Below, piece after piece: positions 44,437-54,800 of a stretch of DNA of 59,020 nt. This stretch comes from Sedimentisphaerales bacterium (GTDB lineage: Bacteria; Planctomycetota; Phycisphaerae; Sedimentisphaerales; Anaerobacaceae). Both the position numbers and the translations under genes were made by a program. Under the pieces are notes generated by a model. The model searched no databases, was not told the DNA's origin, and worked only from the letters and a program-made list of their open reading frames with translations. Location of the stretch: NCBI GenBank assembly GCA_016931715.1, contig JAFGEF010000076.1:1-59020 (forward strand). Reading direction: 5' to 3'. Position 1 is the stretch's first letter. Every line of letters starts with the position of its first letter.

Positions 44437-45228
44437 TTAAGTTGTTCCAGAGTTTTCTAACGATGGCCATTTTGATCTTTCTATATCGGGGAGCAGTTTG
44501 AGAAATTCTGTATAAGCTATTTCGACTTGATCTGTAATTTTTTCTAAGTCCCATTTATATTTTGTGCCTATTCGGTCATAGGTCAAATGACTGAGAGCCT
44601 TATTAATATCTTTCTTACGTTGTTGTAAATAAGAAAGTTTATTGGACTTCCACCACGTGTTTTCTTTAATATATTGCCCTGCACGTATACTTTTTTCATC
44701 CATTTTACCTGTCATTGGTTGATTACCGGTAAAGAAATCAAGAAGGTTTCGGGCATGTAGCAAAGTACACTCAATCATCACATTATGAAGACCGCCCGAT
44801 TCGTTTAAAAGCTGTCCGTGTGCAAAATAAAGCATTTCCATTTCATATTTAAACGCATCAGGAGCACCTTGAAGTTCAAAATCAGATGGTTGATACGGTA
44901 TAGACATTGTCTTTCCAAATATTCTGTTCAGAATTGGTGTCGATGAAAGCGATAAAGCAAAAAGTAACACAAAAGCGTAAGAACCCAAAACGCCAACCAA
45001 TAGATACCACAAACCAACAATCAGATTGATCCAGAAACGCCTTGCTAAACTCGCAAAAAGATACACAAAAACAGGCAACAAACCTAAAACCAATAAAACT
45101 ACAGCTCCAAAAGGATCTTCCATCTCCCCCTTTCTATCTAAAGCTATTATAAATAAAATAGCAAGGGAAGAACCTACCCCTAACCAACGAATCCAATCTT
45201 TGAACTTGATGTTATAGCCTTTTAACAT
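44437..45228 (-). CDS. Membrane protein of unknown function
   Basis: A 263-residue protein with three or four N-terminal membrane helices (about 14-30, 40-62, 66-95) and a soluble C-terminal part from about 110 that is helical and contains His/Trp-rich stretches (EMEMLYFAHGQLLNESGGLHNVMIECTLLHARNLLDFF). No known family motif. It stands alone. The pattern of membrane helices plus a helical, His-bearing domain resembles sensing or nuclease-like modules, but I cannot assign one. Confidence 0.65.
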   Translation of the reverse strand: MLKGYNIKFKDWIRWLGVGSSLAILFIIALDRKGEMEDPFGAVVLLVLGLLPVFVYLFASLARRFWINLIVGLWYLLVGVLGSYAFVLLFALSLSSTPILNRIFGKTMSIPYQPSDFELQGAPDAFKYEMEMLYFAHGQLLNESGGLHNVMIECTLLHARNLLDFFTGNQPMTGKMDEKSIRAGQYIKENTWWKSNKLSYLQQRKKDINKALSHLTYDRIGTKYKWDLEKITDQVEIAYTEFLKLLPDIERSKWPSLENSGTT

Positions 45229-45409
45229 ACATTAAATTTCCTAAAAGTGTGAATATCGTTTTTGAATTCTAATCCAAAATTCGAGAAAATCAAGTCTAAT
45301 AACATGCTTTCTGGATTCACCAAATTGATTATTTTAGAATCAAATCTCAAAGCTAAATGTTAACGGTTTTTAACAACTTGTCTTGTAAATTCCAAGTGAT
45401 GGAACTTTA

Positions 45410-45673
45410 TTACGCTGAAATGGATTCTTTATGCCGAATTCGCTTATTTTTAATACCTATCAAGACATCGATAGACAAATCCTCATCTATCAGCGGCCAG
45501 TGTATTCCGTATCCCGATGGTGATATCTCATATTTTGCTCTTTCTTCAGATGAAGCATTAGTCAGCTTGTTGGAAATATCAGCTAATCGCAAATTATATA
45601 CACTGCCGTCGACTTTTATTGTCAATCTATCTTTGACAAAAGCGATTTTTTTTATTTTATGTAGCTTTTTCAT
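45410..45673 (-). CDS. DUF2442-like small protein
   Basis: An 87-residue protein. IKKIAFVKDRLTIKVDGSVYNLRLADIS, the AKYEISPSGYGIHWPLIDEDLSIDVLIG segment and the short length match DUF2442 proteins. Its ATG overlaps the stop of the DUF4160 gene by one base (TAATG), so the two are translated together. Such pairs occur widely and have been suspected as toxin-antitoxin-like modules; activity is not shown by the sequence. Confidence 0.8.
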   Translation of the reverse strand: MKKLHKIKKIAFVKDRLTIKVDGSVYNLRLADISNKLTNASSEERAKYEISPSGYGIHWPLIDEDLSIDVLIGIKNKRIRHKESISA

Positions 45674-45927
45674 TATTTTGCCCTTTTTTGAAATTTATTC
45701 CACTCACGTTCGATAAACTCAAAGTATTCAAAGACAATTTTCTTTACTTCTCGTTTGTCCTTATTATTCATATTATAACTATATGCCTCTTTAAGGTCAA
45801 ATATATCTATGTCAAGCCAATATTTACATTCCTTTTCAGCATTTCGACAATGAATATGAATCGGCTCATTCTTTTCATTCGAGTAAAAGAAAAATCTCCA
45901 ACCCATCACAAATAAAATTGTTGGCAT
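45673..45927 (-). CDS. DUF4160-like small protein
   Basis: An 84-residue protein starting MPTILFVMGWRFFFYSNEKNEPIHIHCRNAEKECKYWLD, the DUF4160 pattern (PTI...G.RF.FYS.E...PHIHV). I start at ATG 45927, where GAGGAG lies about seven bases upstream; a second ATG at 45942 overlaps that site. It precedes and overlaps the DUF2442-like gene. Confidence 0.82.
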   Translation of the reverse strand: MPTILFVMGWRFFFYSNEKNEPIHIHCRNAEKECKYWLDIDIFDLKEAYSYNMNNKDKREVKKIVFEYFEFIEREWNKFQKRAK

Positions 45928-46082
45928 ATAAATACTCCTCATGCAAAAAATTTGACAGGCATTTTCATACTATTCCATTATGTTTCCAAGCGATAGTCTA
46001 TTCTATCAGTTATTTGTTATCTAATTTGTTTTTCTCATTAATTGAAGCTTCATCTAAGTAAACTACTTCTTCTTTTATTTTT

Positions 46083-46269
46083 TTATAATAAGTTTTACAT
46101 CAATTACTTGGAATCTGTGTACAGCATTTATACCCGCAAATGCCCATGCCTGCTTTGTCAGTTCCTATACCATGCTAAATTGCTCGGCTGGATCGGCATC
46201 AAAATAGCCATTATCTTCCTCATGAAGTTTGTTCAAGACACACTTATTACGTTCTATATCAAATTCCAT
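46083..46269 (-). pseudogene. Decayed small gene with an internal stop
   Basis: From ATG 46269 the frame reads MEFDIERNKCVLNKLHEED...DADPAEQFSMV, then TAG, then continues in frame with ELTKQAWAFAGINAVHRFQVID. The composition and continuation across the stop look like a small soluble protein interrupted by one nonsense change. I do not recognise the family securely. Confidence 0.35.
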
Positions 46270-46323
46270 ATAATATATGATAATTGCAAAGCCATTTTAT
46301 GTCAATTCTTACCTGTGTGTCTT

Positions 46324-46392
46324 CCCCCGCTGCCGAAGATCTTCAGTGTTTGTTGGCAAAAACGAATCTGTATGTAAATTCTGTTTATTCAT
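46324..46392 (-). pseudogene. Duplicated ygiQ 5' fragment
   Basis: From ATG 46392 the frame MNKQNLHTDSFLPTNTEDLRQRG follows the ygiQ start ([23 protein letters not shown]); homology stops after GGCAGCGGGGG and the frame ends after 27 codons. The upstream promoter is also duplicated. About 80 percent identity shows an old partial duplication. Confidence 0.85.
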
Positions 46393-46398
46393 TCGCCC

Positions 46399-46428
46399 AT
46401 TATACCACAATCTCCTGAATTTTGTTCA
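46399..46428 (-). promoter_or_regulatory. Copied ygiQ-type promoter
   Basis: TGAACA (46428-46423), 18 bases, TGG-TATAAT (46404-46399), with the start codon of the fragment seven bases downstream. Both boxes and the spacing are kept although the gene behind is lost. Confidence 0.65.
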
Positions 46429-46506
46429 GATATAATGGTTTCAACTGTTTGAAATTCCTCTTCGTATATAAATGTCACATTCTGAAATTTCAGGTCATGC
46501 ATAATT

Positions 46507-47202
46507 TTATGCTTTATAATTGACAATTTCCTGCTTTCCAAGATACTTCGGATTTTTGTGCAGCAGAACGTCAACAAGAGCCTTGTTCCTCGCTAAAACT
46601 TCTCTAAGACGCATCTTCAATCCGGCCGCTCTTTTAACATCACGGGCACAATAACCAAGAACATCCTGGTCGTACTGAAATGCCAAATAGATAGCCCTTG
46701 AGCAGTGGAAAGGCTGAGATATGATAATATAATCTTCAAGATTAAAAACTTTTTCGGCTCTTACAATCGAATCCAAAGTCCTGAATCCGGCGTAATCAAT
46801 CGTAATATATTCGGCGGGAATTCCCCTGGCTATCAAATCCGACTTCATACTGGTCGGCTCATCATAATCCTTCCTCGAGTTATCGCCCGAAACGACAATC
46901 GCGTCAATCTTACCCGAATTCCAAAGCTCAACAGCCGCGTTGATACGGTGCAGATAAAACAGGTTTATGTGCCCATCAAATATCCTGCCGCAGCCGAGAA
47001 CTAAAGCGGCACGCCTGTGCGGCACATCATTTATATCCCGAAAAAGCCGGTCGCTCGAAAAAGAACCTACATAAAAATCGACCGCCAGAAAAAACACTAT
47101 CGAACAGAAAATACAAACAGCTAAAACAACTATCTTACGTTTTCGTAAAAACTTCAGTATTTTATGATTACTTGTAACTTTTGTTTTAGTTTCCATATTC
47201 AT
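46507..47202 (-). CDS. SanA/YdcF-family (DUF218) membrane protein
   Basis: A 231-residue protein: basic N-terminus, one membrane helix (about 28-50), then a DUF218 domain (AALVLGCGRIFDGHINLFYLHRINAAVELWNSGKIDAIVVSGDNSRKDYDEPTSMKSDLIARGIPAEYITIDYAGFRTLDSIVRA, ...IIISQPFHCSRAIYLAFQYDQDVLGYCA). This is the pattern of SanA (vancomycin high-temperature exclusion) and YdcF, envelope-linked proteins of poorly known activity. It is divergent from the methyltransferase gene. Confidence 0.9.
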   Translation of the reverse strand: MNMETKTKVTSNHKILKFLRKRKIVVLAVCIFCSIVFFLAVDFYVGSFSSDRLFRDINDVPHRRAALVLGCGRIFDGHINLFYLHRINAAVELWNSGKIDAIVVSGDNSRKDYDEPTSMKSDLIARGIPAEYITIDYAGFRTLDSIVRAEKVFNLEDYIIISQPFHCSRAIYLAFQYDQDVLGYCARDVKRAAGLKMRLREVLARNKALVDVLLHKNPKYLGKQEIVNYKA

Positions 47203-47276
47203 ACTATCGGCTGTATGGATTAAATTGCTAAAGGGGCATTGTGTTGTTTATTAAAGATAATAATTTCGGAATACTT

Positions 47277-47305
47277 TTGAATACTTAACCAACTTACTAT
47301 ATATT
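47277..47305 (+). promoter_or_regulatory. Promoter of the methyltransferase gene (leaderless start predicted)
   Basis: TTGAAT (47277-47282), 17 bases, TATATT (47300-47305). ATG 47313 is eight bases after the -10, so transcription would begin at or next to the start codon; no ribosome site fits between. Confidence 0.6.
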
Positions 47306-47312
47306 GACTATC

Positions 47313-48305
47313 ATGGAATTTCAATACCAACAAGAGACAGAAAAACTAAGAAATTCATGGATGAAGCACAAGCATAAGGTTTTACGGAACTATCTCGTAG
47401 AAGATATACAGGATCCCCGCATTAATGTCCAGAGTATCTTATGCCGCCACTGGTTGATAGAACAGCTATTCGGCGATAAATTCGCATATTTAGCTGAGCA
47501 TGAACTGCGATATTCCCTGATAATGAACTGGCTCAATAAATTATATAAAAGAAATATCAGGGTCAACCAGTTACAAGCCATACTTTTTGGCCTGATTGAA
47601 AAGCAAGATAACATTGACGGAATAGAAATCCCTCCTTACGTCTCACATACATTTGCATCTCTTGCCTGCCCGAACTACAATTACGATTTATTGAATTGGG
47701 CGCCTTCTGATACAAACGATACAGCCTTCCCGGAATATATTATAACAACCTTCCAGCGGATTTGGTCAGAGGTATTAGAAAATGAGCAATCGCAGAAAAT
47801 TTCTGTTCTGGAACCTGCCTGTGGTTCTGCCAACGACTATCGTTTCCTCGCGTCATTTGGTATGGCAAAATTCCTTAATTACTCCGGATTCGACCTGTGC
47901 ACGAAAAATATAACAAATGCAAAGCATATGTTCCCTGATGTATTTTTCAACACAGGCAACGTGCTTGAAATACAGGCTGAAGACAAATCTTTCGATTACT
48001 GTTTTTTACATGATTTGTTCGAGCACTTCTCAATCGAAGCGATGGAACTGGCTGTTAAAGAGATTTGTCGAGTTACCCGTAAAGGCATTTGTACAAGTTT
48101 CTTCAACATGCACGATGAGAAGGAACATATAATAAAAACTGTACATGATTATTATTGGAATAGATTAAGTATGAGCGCTATGGTTAATCTCTTCAAGCAA
48201 TATTTTGACCGGGTAAAAGTAATTCATATCGATAGTTTTCTATCATCGCAATTTTCCTGCGGTGATACACAAAATAAAAATGCTTACACATTTATTATAA
48301 GTTAA
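47313..48305 (+). CDS. Class I SAM-dependent methyltransferase
   Basis: A 330-residue protein. The first 150 residues are helical and unassigned. The C-terminal half has the Rossmann methyltransferase motifs: motif I ISVLEPACGSANDYRFLA, motif II SGFDLCTKNITNAK, the acidic loop NVLEIQAEDKSFDYCFLHDLFEHFS and LAVKEICRVTRKGICTSFFN. The substrate is unknown. ATG 47313 is preferred over TTG 47304, which overlaps the -10 box. It stands alone, divergent from the SanA-like gene. Confidence 0.82.
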   Translation: MEFQYQQETEKLRNSWMKHKHKVLRNYLVEDIQDPRINVQSILCRHWLIEQLFGDKFAYLAEHELRYSLIMNWLNKLYKRNIRVNQLQAILFGLIEKQDNIDGIEIPPYVSHTFASLACPNYNYDLLNWAPSDTNDTAFPEYIITTFQRIWSEVLENEQSQKISVLEPACGSANDYRFLASFGMAKFLNYSGFDLCTKNITNAKHMFPDVFFNTGNVLEIQAEDKSFDYCFLHDLFEHFSIEAMELAVKEICRVTRKGICTSFFNMHDEKEHIIKTVHDYYWNRLSMSAMVNLFKQYFDRVKVIHIDSFLSSQFSCGDTQNKNAYTFIIS

Positions 48306-48428
48306 AAAACTTCGTGCCTTTGCAGGTATCAACAATAAGAGTTTTACAAAAATTCCCTTATCATGTAAAATGGCACAATCTTGAGTGGACATTGAAATAA
48401 TCGGTTATTCTATAGAAAATAATAAACT

Positions 48429-51400
48429 ATGGCTGTACAATTTATCCTTGGCAGAAGCGGCACAGGCAAGACAAGCTATTGCATAAATTCAATTGCAAAA
48501 GAATTGCTGACCTGCAATAAAGAGCCGCTGATTCTGCTTGTTCCCGAGCAGGCTACTTATCAGGCTGAACGCGCGATTCTGGCTGATAAAGGAATTGACG
48601 GCTACCACAGGCTGAATGTGCTTTCATTCGACAGGCTTGAGTTTCTGCTGCTTGGGAAAAATACGGCAAGAGAGTCTGTTTCCCGCATAGGCAGGCAGAT
48701 GATAATTCACAGGATTCTTCGTGAAAACGCATCTAAACTGAAAATCTTCGGCTCTTCGGCTCATCTGCCCGGCATGTCGCAAAAAATTGCTCAAACTATC
48801 GAAGAGATACACCGTTATGCAGGCACGCCGGACAATATTGATGATTTGCTTCGCGAATTGCAGAAGAAGCAGCCAAACAGCTCGACAATCCTGAAGTTCA
48901 GCGATATCAGGCTGGTTCTCAGTGAGTATCTCAAGTTTGTCGAAAATGATTTTTATGATCCCGATGTACAGTTAGCATCAGTATGCAAAGCAGCGGCCAA
49001 ATCTGATATAACCAAAGGCGTTAAACTCTGGATTGACGGCTTTGCAGGTTTTACCGGAACAGAGTTAGTGATTCTTGCCGAATTGTTAAAAGCCGCCGCT
49101 GATTCCAAAATCGCTCTCTGCCTCGATCCAACTCGAACAGATTTGAATAATCCTGTAAAAGAGAACTTAAACGAAACGGATTTATTCAATCCTACAGAGC
49201 AGACTTTTGCCGAGCTTATGGAGATGATTAAAAAACTGAAACTTCCATTGCTCAAATCAATAATACTTGATAAAACACTCAGATTCGCCTGTCCGGAGCT
49301 TGCTCATATCGAAAACAATATTTTCAATAATGAATGTCCCAGGCTGAAATCTGCGGAAAATATTCACATCATTTCCGCTCCTAACGAACGTTCGGAAGTG
49401 CAGTTCACTGCAAGACAAATAGTTCGTCTGGTTAAGGAAAAAGGATTTCGATATCGTGACATCGCTGTTATAGCCTCGGACATTGAAAGTTACCATCATT
49501 ATATAAGGGCGTATTTCGATGATTATGATATTCCCTTTTTCATCGATAAGCGAAAACCCCTGAGCCGTCATCCGGTTGTCGAGCTGATTTGTTCCGCTCT
49601 GAAAATAATTACAGAAGGCTTCGACCACCATGATATTTTTGCGTATTTGAAAACAGACCTTGTTCCCATATCGAGATATGAAATAGATATTCTTGAAAAC
49701 TACTGCATCGCTTTCGGCATATCGAACAGCGATTGGCTTGATGATAAAACATGGCAATTCGCAGGCAGGGACAATAAAGATTTCGACGAAGACCAAATCA
49801 ATAAAATCAGGCATAAAGCCGCTTCTGCCCTGCTCGATTTAAAAAACAGTCTTAATAACGAAAAAGTCACTTCCGGGCAGTTTACTCGCGCTGTTTTCGA
49901 CTTTCTCGAAGACCTGAATGTGCAGAACACAATTAACACCTGGGTAGAAAACGCCAAAAAAGAAGCTCATTTCGAGATAGTCGATGAACACCAGCAATTT
50001 TACAGTAAAATGATAGATGTATTCGATGAATTTACGGAAATATTTTCCAATCAGTCTATGCCGGCAGGTGATTTCTATTCGATTATCAATTCCGCTTTTT
50101 CGCAACTGACTTTAGCCTTCATTCCGCCGACTCTCGACCAGGTTCTTGTCGGCTCGGTCGAGCGCAGCCGGCATCCTGATTTGAAAGCGGTATTCTTAAT
50201 CGGAGCCACGCAAAGGCAATTTCCAATTCCAATCAGACCTGACAGCATATTAAGTGATGATGACCGCAAGACAGCGGAATCGCTGGACTTTCCATTGGCT
50301 TCTTCGGTCGATAGAACACTTTGTGAACGCCAGTATCTTGCTTATATTGCTTTTACCCGCCCTTCTGAAATTTTATATATTACTTATCCTTCTGTTGATG
50401 AAAAAGGCAGCGGCGTACCTCGCTCGCAATTCATCGGCGATCTTGAATCACTTTTTGAAAACCTTCGAGAACAATCAATTACGTCAGGACAAAATGATAT
50501 TGAAAATGTCGGCAGTGAAAATGAGCTTGCCGATTTGTTCTGTGAACGATTCGGAAAAGATAAATTATCGAATGAAGAGCAATCTCAGGCAGATATATTA
50601 GAAGAAATATGTTCTGACAAACAGCTTTCAGGCATCGGGGCAAAAGTTCTCGCCGCGATAAATTATGATAACAAAGCTGTTCTGGAAAAAGAAATCACTA
50701 AAGAGATGTTCGAGAATAAACTGAAAGGCTCAGCGACAAGGCTCGGCACTTTTGCGGCATGTCCCTATCGTTATTTTGCAAAGTATGTTCTTGAATTGAA
50801 AAAGCGAAAGGAATTCAGCCTTGAGCCGCTCGATTTGGGAAACTTCTATCACAGCGTGCTGGATGCACTTGTAAAAAGAATAAACGCGGAACATAATGAC
50901 TTTGCAGTAATTGATAATGATGCCCTTGTCAAAATAGTCAACGAAGAAATCGAGAAACTTATAAAGGGACATCCTTTCCTGTCTAATTTTATAAAAAGAC
51001 GTTTGTATAATGAATATATTATCAGCTCTGCCTGTGAAACTCTCAGGAACTGCGTTCTTGCAATAGCTCAAATAGTGCGTGCAGGCAGTTTCAGGCCTTG
51101 TGCTTCGGAAATCGCTTTTGGTCATATTAAAGACAGTCCCGCAACACTCGGCAATTTCGAGCTTGAATTGCCCGGAACTCGCACAATCTCTTTGTCAGGA
51201 AAAATCGACAGGCTTGATGCCGCAGAGATCGATAATGAGAAAAAGGTGGTTGTGTTCGACTACAAACGAAGTGACATGCAATTCAAATGGCAAAAGTTCT
51301 ATCATGGCCTGGATTTGCAGTTGCCGATTTATATGCTGGCCGCACGTCATGCTGAACACTCGAAGTTTAGAAATATCATCGGTGCATTTTTTATTCCCGT

Positions 51401-51842
51401 CGAAGTCATTGTTCAAAAGACAACATTCGCGAAGCTCGATAAGAATAATGATAAATTCGATTATAAAGCAAAAGGTATCTTTAACGGCTGTTTCTTTCAG
51501 CATCTGGATAATATTTCAGGTTCAGGCCGGAGTAAATTTTATAACTTCAGCTATACGTCAAATGATGAGCAATATGGATATTATTCTTCCAGCGGCGCAC
51601 TCAAGCCCGACCACTTCGATAAGGTTCTTGATTTCACAGTCAGAAAAATTGTTACTCTCTCAGAAAAAATTCTTTCAGGCATTATTGATGTAAATCCATA
51701 TCGGCTGGGAAATGAGTCGCCGTGCAAAAATTGCGAATTTCTGCCCGTATGCAGATTCGACTGGCAAATAAACGAGTACAAATATCTTGAATCGCTCAAT
51801 AAAATACAAGTGCTGGAAAATATCGGGGGCAGCAATGGCTGA
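48429..51842 (+). CDS. addB: AddB-type helicase-nuclease subunit
   Basis: A 1137-residue subunit of the AddAB double-strand break repair complex. The Walker A-like GRSGTGKTS is at residues 8-16. The nuclease domain lies near the C-terminus, with VVFDYKRSD as the Asp-x-Lys motif. The [4Fe-4S] staple is complete: C778 (AACPYRYFAKYV), C1099, C1102 and C1108 (CKNCEFLPVC), with the spacing of Bacillus AddB. Length is normal. It overlaps addA by eight bases, so translation is coupled. Confidence 0.93.
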   Translation: MAVQFILGRSGTGKTSYCINSIAKELLTCNKEPLILLVPEQATYQAERAILADKGIDGYHRLNVLSFDRLEFLLLGKNTARESVSRIGRQMIIHRILRENASKLKIFGSSAHLPGMSQKIAQTIEEIHRYAGTPDNIDDLLRELQKKQPNSSTILKFSDIRLVLSEYLKFVENDFYDPDVQLASVCKAAAKSDITKGVKLWIDGFAGFTGTELVILAELLKAAADSKIALCLDPTRTDLNNPVKENLNETDLFNPTEQTFAELMEMIKKLKLPLLKSIILDKTLRFACPELAHIENNIFNNECPRLKSAENIHIISAPNERSEVQFTARQIVRLVKEKGFRYRDIAVIASDIESYHHYIRAYFDDYDIPFFIDKRKPLSRHPVVELICSALKIITEGFDHHDIFAYLKTDLVPISRYEIDILENYCIAFGISNSDWLDDKTWQFAGRDNKDFDEDQINKIRHKAASALLDLKNSLNNEKVTSGQFTRAVFDFLEDLNVQNTINTWVENAKKEAHFEIVDEHQQFYSKMIDVFDEFTEIFSNQSMPAGDFYSIINSAFSQLTLAFIPPTLDQVLVGSVERSRHPDLKAVFLIGATQRQFPIPIRPDSILSDDDRKTAESLDFPLASSVDRTLCERQYLAYIAFTRPSEILYITYPSVDEKGSGVPRSQFIGDLESLFENLREQSITSGQNDIENVGSENELADLFCERFGKDKLSNEEQSQADILEEICSDKQLSGIGAKVLAAINYDNKAVLEKEITKEMFENKLKGSATRLGTFAACPYRYFAKYVLELKKRKEFSLEPLDLGNFYHSVLDALVKRINAEHNDFAVIDNDALVKIVNEEIEKLIKGHPFLSNFIKRRLYNEYIISSACETLRNCVLAIAQIVRAGSFRPCASEIAFGHIKDSPATLGNFELELPGTRTISLSGKIDRLDAAEIDNEKKVVVFDYKRSDMQFKWQKFYHGLDLQLPIYMLAARHAEHSKFRNIIGAFFIPVEVIVQKTTFAKLDKNNDKFDYKAKGIFNGCFFQHLDNISGSGRSKFYNFSYTSNDEQYGYYSSSGALKPDHFDKVLDFTVRKIVTLSEKILSGIIDVNPYRLGNESPCKNCEFLPVCRFDWQINEYKYLESLNKIQVLENIGGSNG

Positions 51843-54800
51843 AAAAAAGATTAAATGGACAGACCAGCAGCAGCAGGCGATTACAGCCGAGGGCAGTGAT
51901 GTTCTGGTTACAGCTTCTGCAGGCACTGGAAAAACTGCGGTGCTGTCGGGAAGATGCGTGCATATAGTCTCCGGGAAATCCGATGTTCGCAACATACTTG
52001 TATTGACTTTTACAGATGCCGCAGCAGAACAGATGCGAAGCAGAATCGCCGAAATGCTCAAAGAAGAATATCTGCGCAAACACGACAACAGCCTTCGCTT
52101 CCAGCTTATCCTGCTTCAGGGTTCGGATATAAGCACGATACATTCTTTCTGCAAAAGAATTATCACCGAGTATTTCTACAAGCTCTCTCTCGACCCGACT
52201 TTTCGAGTCATCGACGGTGATGAACAGAAACTCCTCAAAGCCGAAGTTCTCGAAAAAACAATTGACTGGGCATGGCAGCAAAGTGACATTCACCAGGACA
52301 TCAAGGGACTGCTATACAGGCGTGACCTTCGTATCAATAACGGCTTTCTCTCGAAAGTAATCGCGTTCAGCGAATATCTGGATGGAGTTGTTTCACGAAC
52401 ACAATGGTACAAAAGAGCTTTACACCTGTCCAAAATAACAAATGTCATAGACTCCGAGCCGGGAAAAAAGCAGATTCAAATCATCAGAGAAAAAATCGGA
52501 AATATCCTTGAGCAGCTTAACTGGTCTGTAAATTTATCTCTAAGTCATAATGCAGAAAACGTCTGGGCGGAAAAATTCATTAACGCCAATATTAAGCCAA
52601 TCGAAAAATGTCTCCAAATGCTGGAAAAAGGCGACTGGAGCATTTGTGTTGAAATGATACGAGATTATCAAAAGCCGAGAATAAATAAACCAAAGGGTGT
52701 TGAGGATAATATAGCTGAATTATTTCATAAAATCGCCAAAAATGCTGTCGATTCTTTTGAGGAATTATCCGAGCTTGCGGTTGTTAATCCTGAATACCTT
52801 AACGCTGCAGGCAGTAAATCTGGTCCGCAGACTCATGTGCTTGTCGAGCTTATCAGGAAATTTGACCAGTTATACGGCGAAGCGAAAAAGAAAATAAATT
52901 GTCTCGATTTTGCAGACCTTGAGCATTATGCCCTGAAACTTCTGACCGCCGATAATTCACCTGATGACAAGCCGCTCCCGTCTGAGACCGCACTTATACT
53001 CCGGCAAAGATATAAATATATATTTGTTGATGAGTACCAGGACATCAATTCTGTACAGCAGAGGATTTTGCAGATGCTCAGCCCGGGCGGAAACATTCTG
53101 CAGGTTGGTGATGTCAAGCAAAGCATATACGCTTTTCGCGGCGCGGAACCTGATATTTTCATCAAGCAGCTCGAAAATGCCTCCCGCGAGATTAATAACT
53201 CCGCGAGTGGTTTCCGCGTTGACCTGAATAAAAACTTCCGCTCATCCAAAGGAATCCTCGATTTTGTAAATAAAATCTTCTCACGAATAATGACCTCTTC
53301 GCTGGCAGGGATAGATTATGATGAAGCAGCTCTGTTAAAACCGGCGATAGAAAAGGAAGTAAAAAGCGAAACGGCAGGCAGTGATAAAAAAATAGTCGAA
53401 TTTCATGTTCTTGATGAAAAAGATAATGAGCAGGATTCGAATGATAACCAGGAAGAGGCATCAGGCGATGATAATAATCCATACCTGATTAGTTCGAGGC
53501 AGCGTCAGGCAGCACTGATTGCAAAACGAATCAGGGAAATTGTCGGAGCTGATTCTGGCAAAGCTGAATTTCAGATTTTCGACAGGGAACTCGATTCTTA
53601 TCGTGATGTTCAATATCGTGACATAGTCGTATTAATGCGCTCGCTTGCTGAAAAAGCAAATGATTATGTGGAGATTCTCAGGCTTGCAGGCATCCCCGTA
53701 AGCTGTCAGGCTGCCGCGGGATATTTTCAGGCAACAGAAATAAGCGATTGCCTGTCACTTCTGAAAGTTCTCGATAATCCGCAGCGTGACATCGAGCTTG
53801 CGGCGGTCTTAAGAAGCCCGCTCTTCATGGTCAGTGACACAGAGCTTGCGAAAATAAATATCCACGGCAAAACAGATAATAATCAGAATTTCTACAACTG
53901 CATTCTTAGGTATTGCGAAACAGGCAAAGACAAAATACTCTCAGAGAAACTTCAAAATATTATTTCACAGATTGAACTTTGGCGAACAATTGCACGTCGC
54001 GGCAGCCTGGCGGATTTAATCTGGCAAATATACCGCCGGACAGGCTATCTGTCATTCATAACCGCATTACCGAACGGACAGTCACGAAGAGCAAACCTGC
54101 TTAAGCTGCATGACAGAGCAATACAATTCGAAGGTTTCATAGGGAATACAGGAATTCCATCTCTTACGCGATTTGTCGAATTTTTTGAAAAACTCCAGGA
54201 AACCGGACAGGACTGGGCGCCGGCAGAGCCTCCGAATGCAGCAGGTAATGTCGTTCGAATTGTAAGCGTTCATAAAAGCAAGGGACTTGAATTTCCGGTT
54301 GTTTTTTTAGCCGAGCTTCAAAGCGAATTCAATCGAAGCGACATTAAGGCTGATTGCCTGATTAACTCCGAAGAAACTTTGGGACTACAGATTATAGACG
54401 CCCGCTCGAACAGGAAATTTAACACGCTCGCCCGCGAAGTCATTACCGAACAGAAATTCAAAACCTTGCTTGCCGAGGAAATGCGAATCCTTTATGTCGC
54501 AACAACCCGCGCAAGAGAAAGACTTATTCTCACTGCTTCACAAAAGAGGCTCGACTGCGGCCAAATTATTTCCAAAGGCTTATACTTTAAAAATAATACT
54601 ATCGCGGACTGGCAGCTTCGCATCTGCAAAAGCCCGCTCGAATGGATTCTGCTCGCCCTTTCAGATCAGAAGATTTTACATGATAGTTTCCAAACCGGCC
54701 TCTCCGATAAAACTGCCGGCGATGAATTATTCAGCTTTACACTTTATAACCAGGCACAGTTACAAAAGCTGTCCGAATTTGTAATCCGGAAAAAGGCGGA

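Larger units (their letters stand above)
45943..46506. other. Degraded region between the DUF4160 gene and the SanA-like gene
   Basis: No intact gene. It holds a decayed small gene (46083-46269, minus) and a duplicated ygiQ 5' end with promoter (46324-46430, minus). The 111-codon plus-strand frame here runs antisense to both and is not a gene. Confidence 0.6.

Noticed and set aside
46042-46377. Plus-strand 111-codon frame
   Set aside because: It runs antisense to a decayed gene and to the ygiQ fragment; the product is low-complexity hydrophobic with no ribosome site.
51787-51834. TTG start extending AddA into addB
   Set aside because: Adds 16 residues with no family match; ATG 51835 gives the usual AddA beginning and a coupled overlap.
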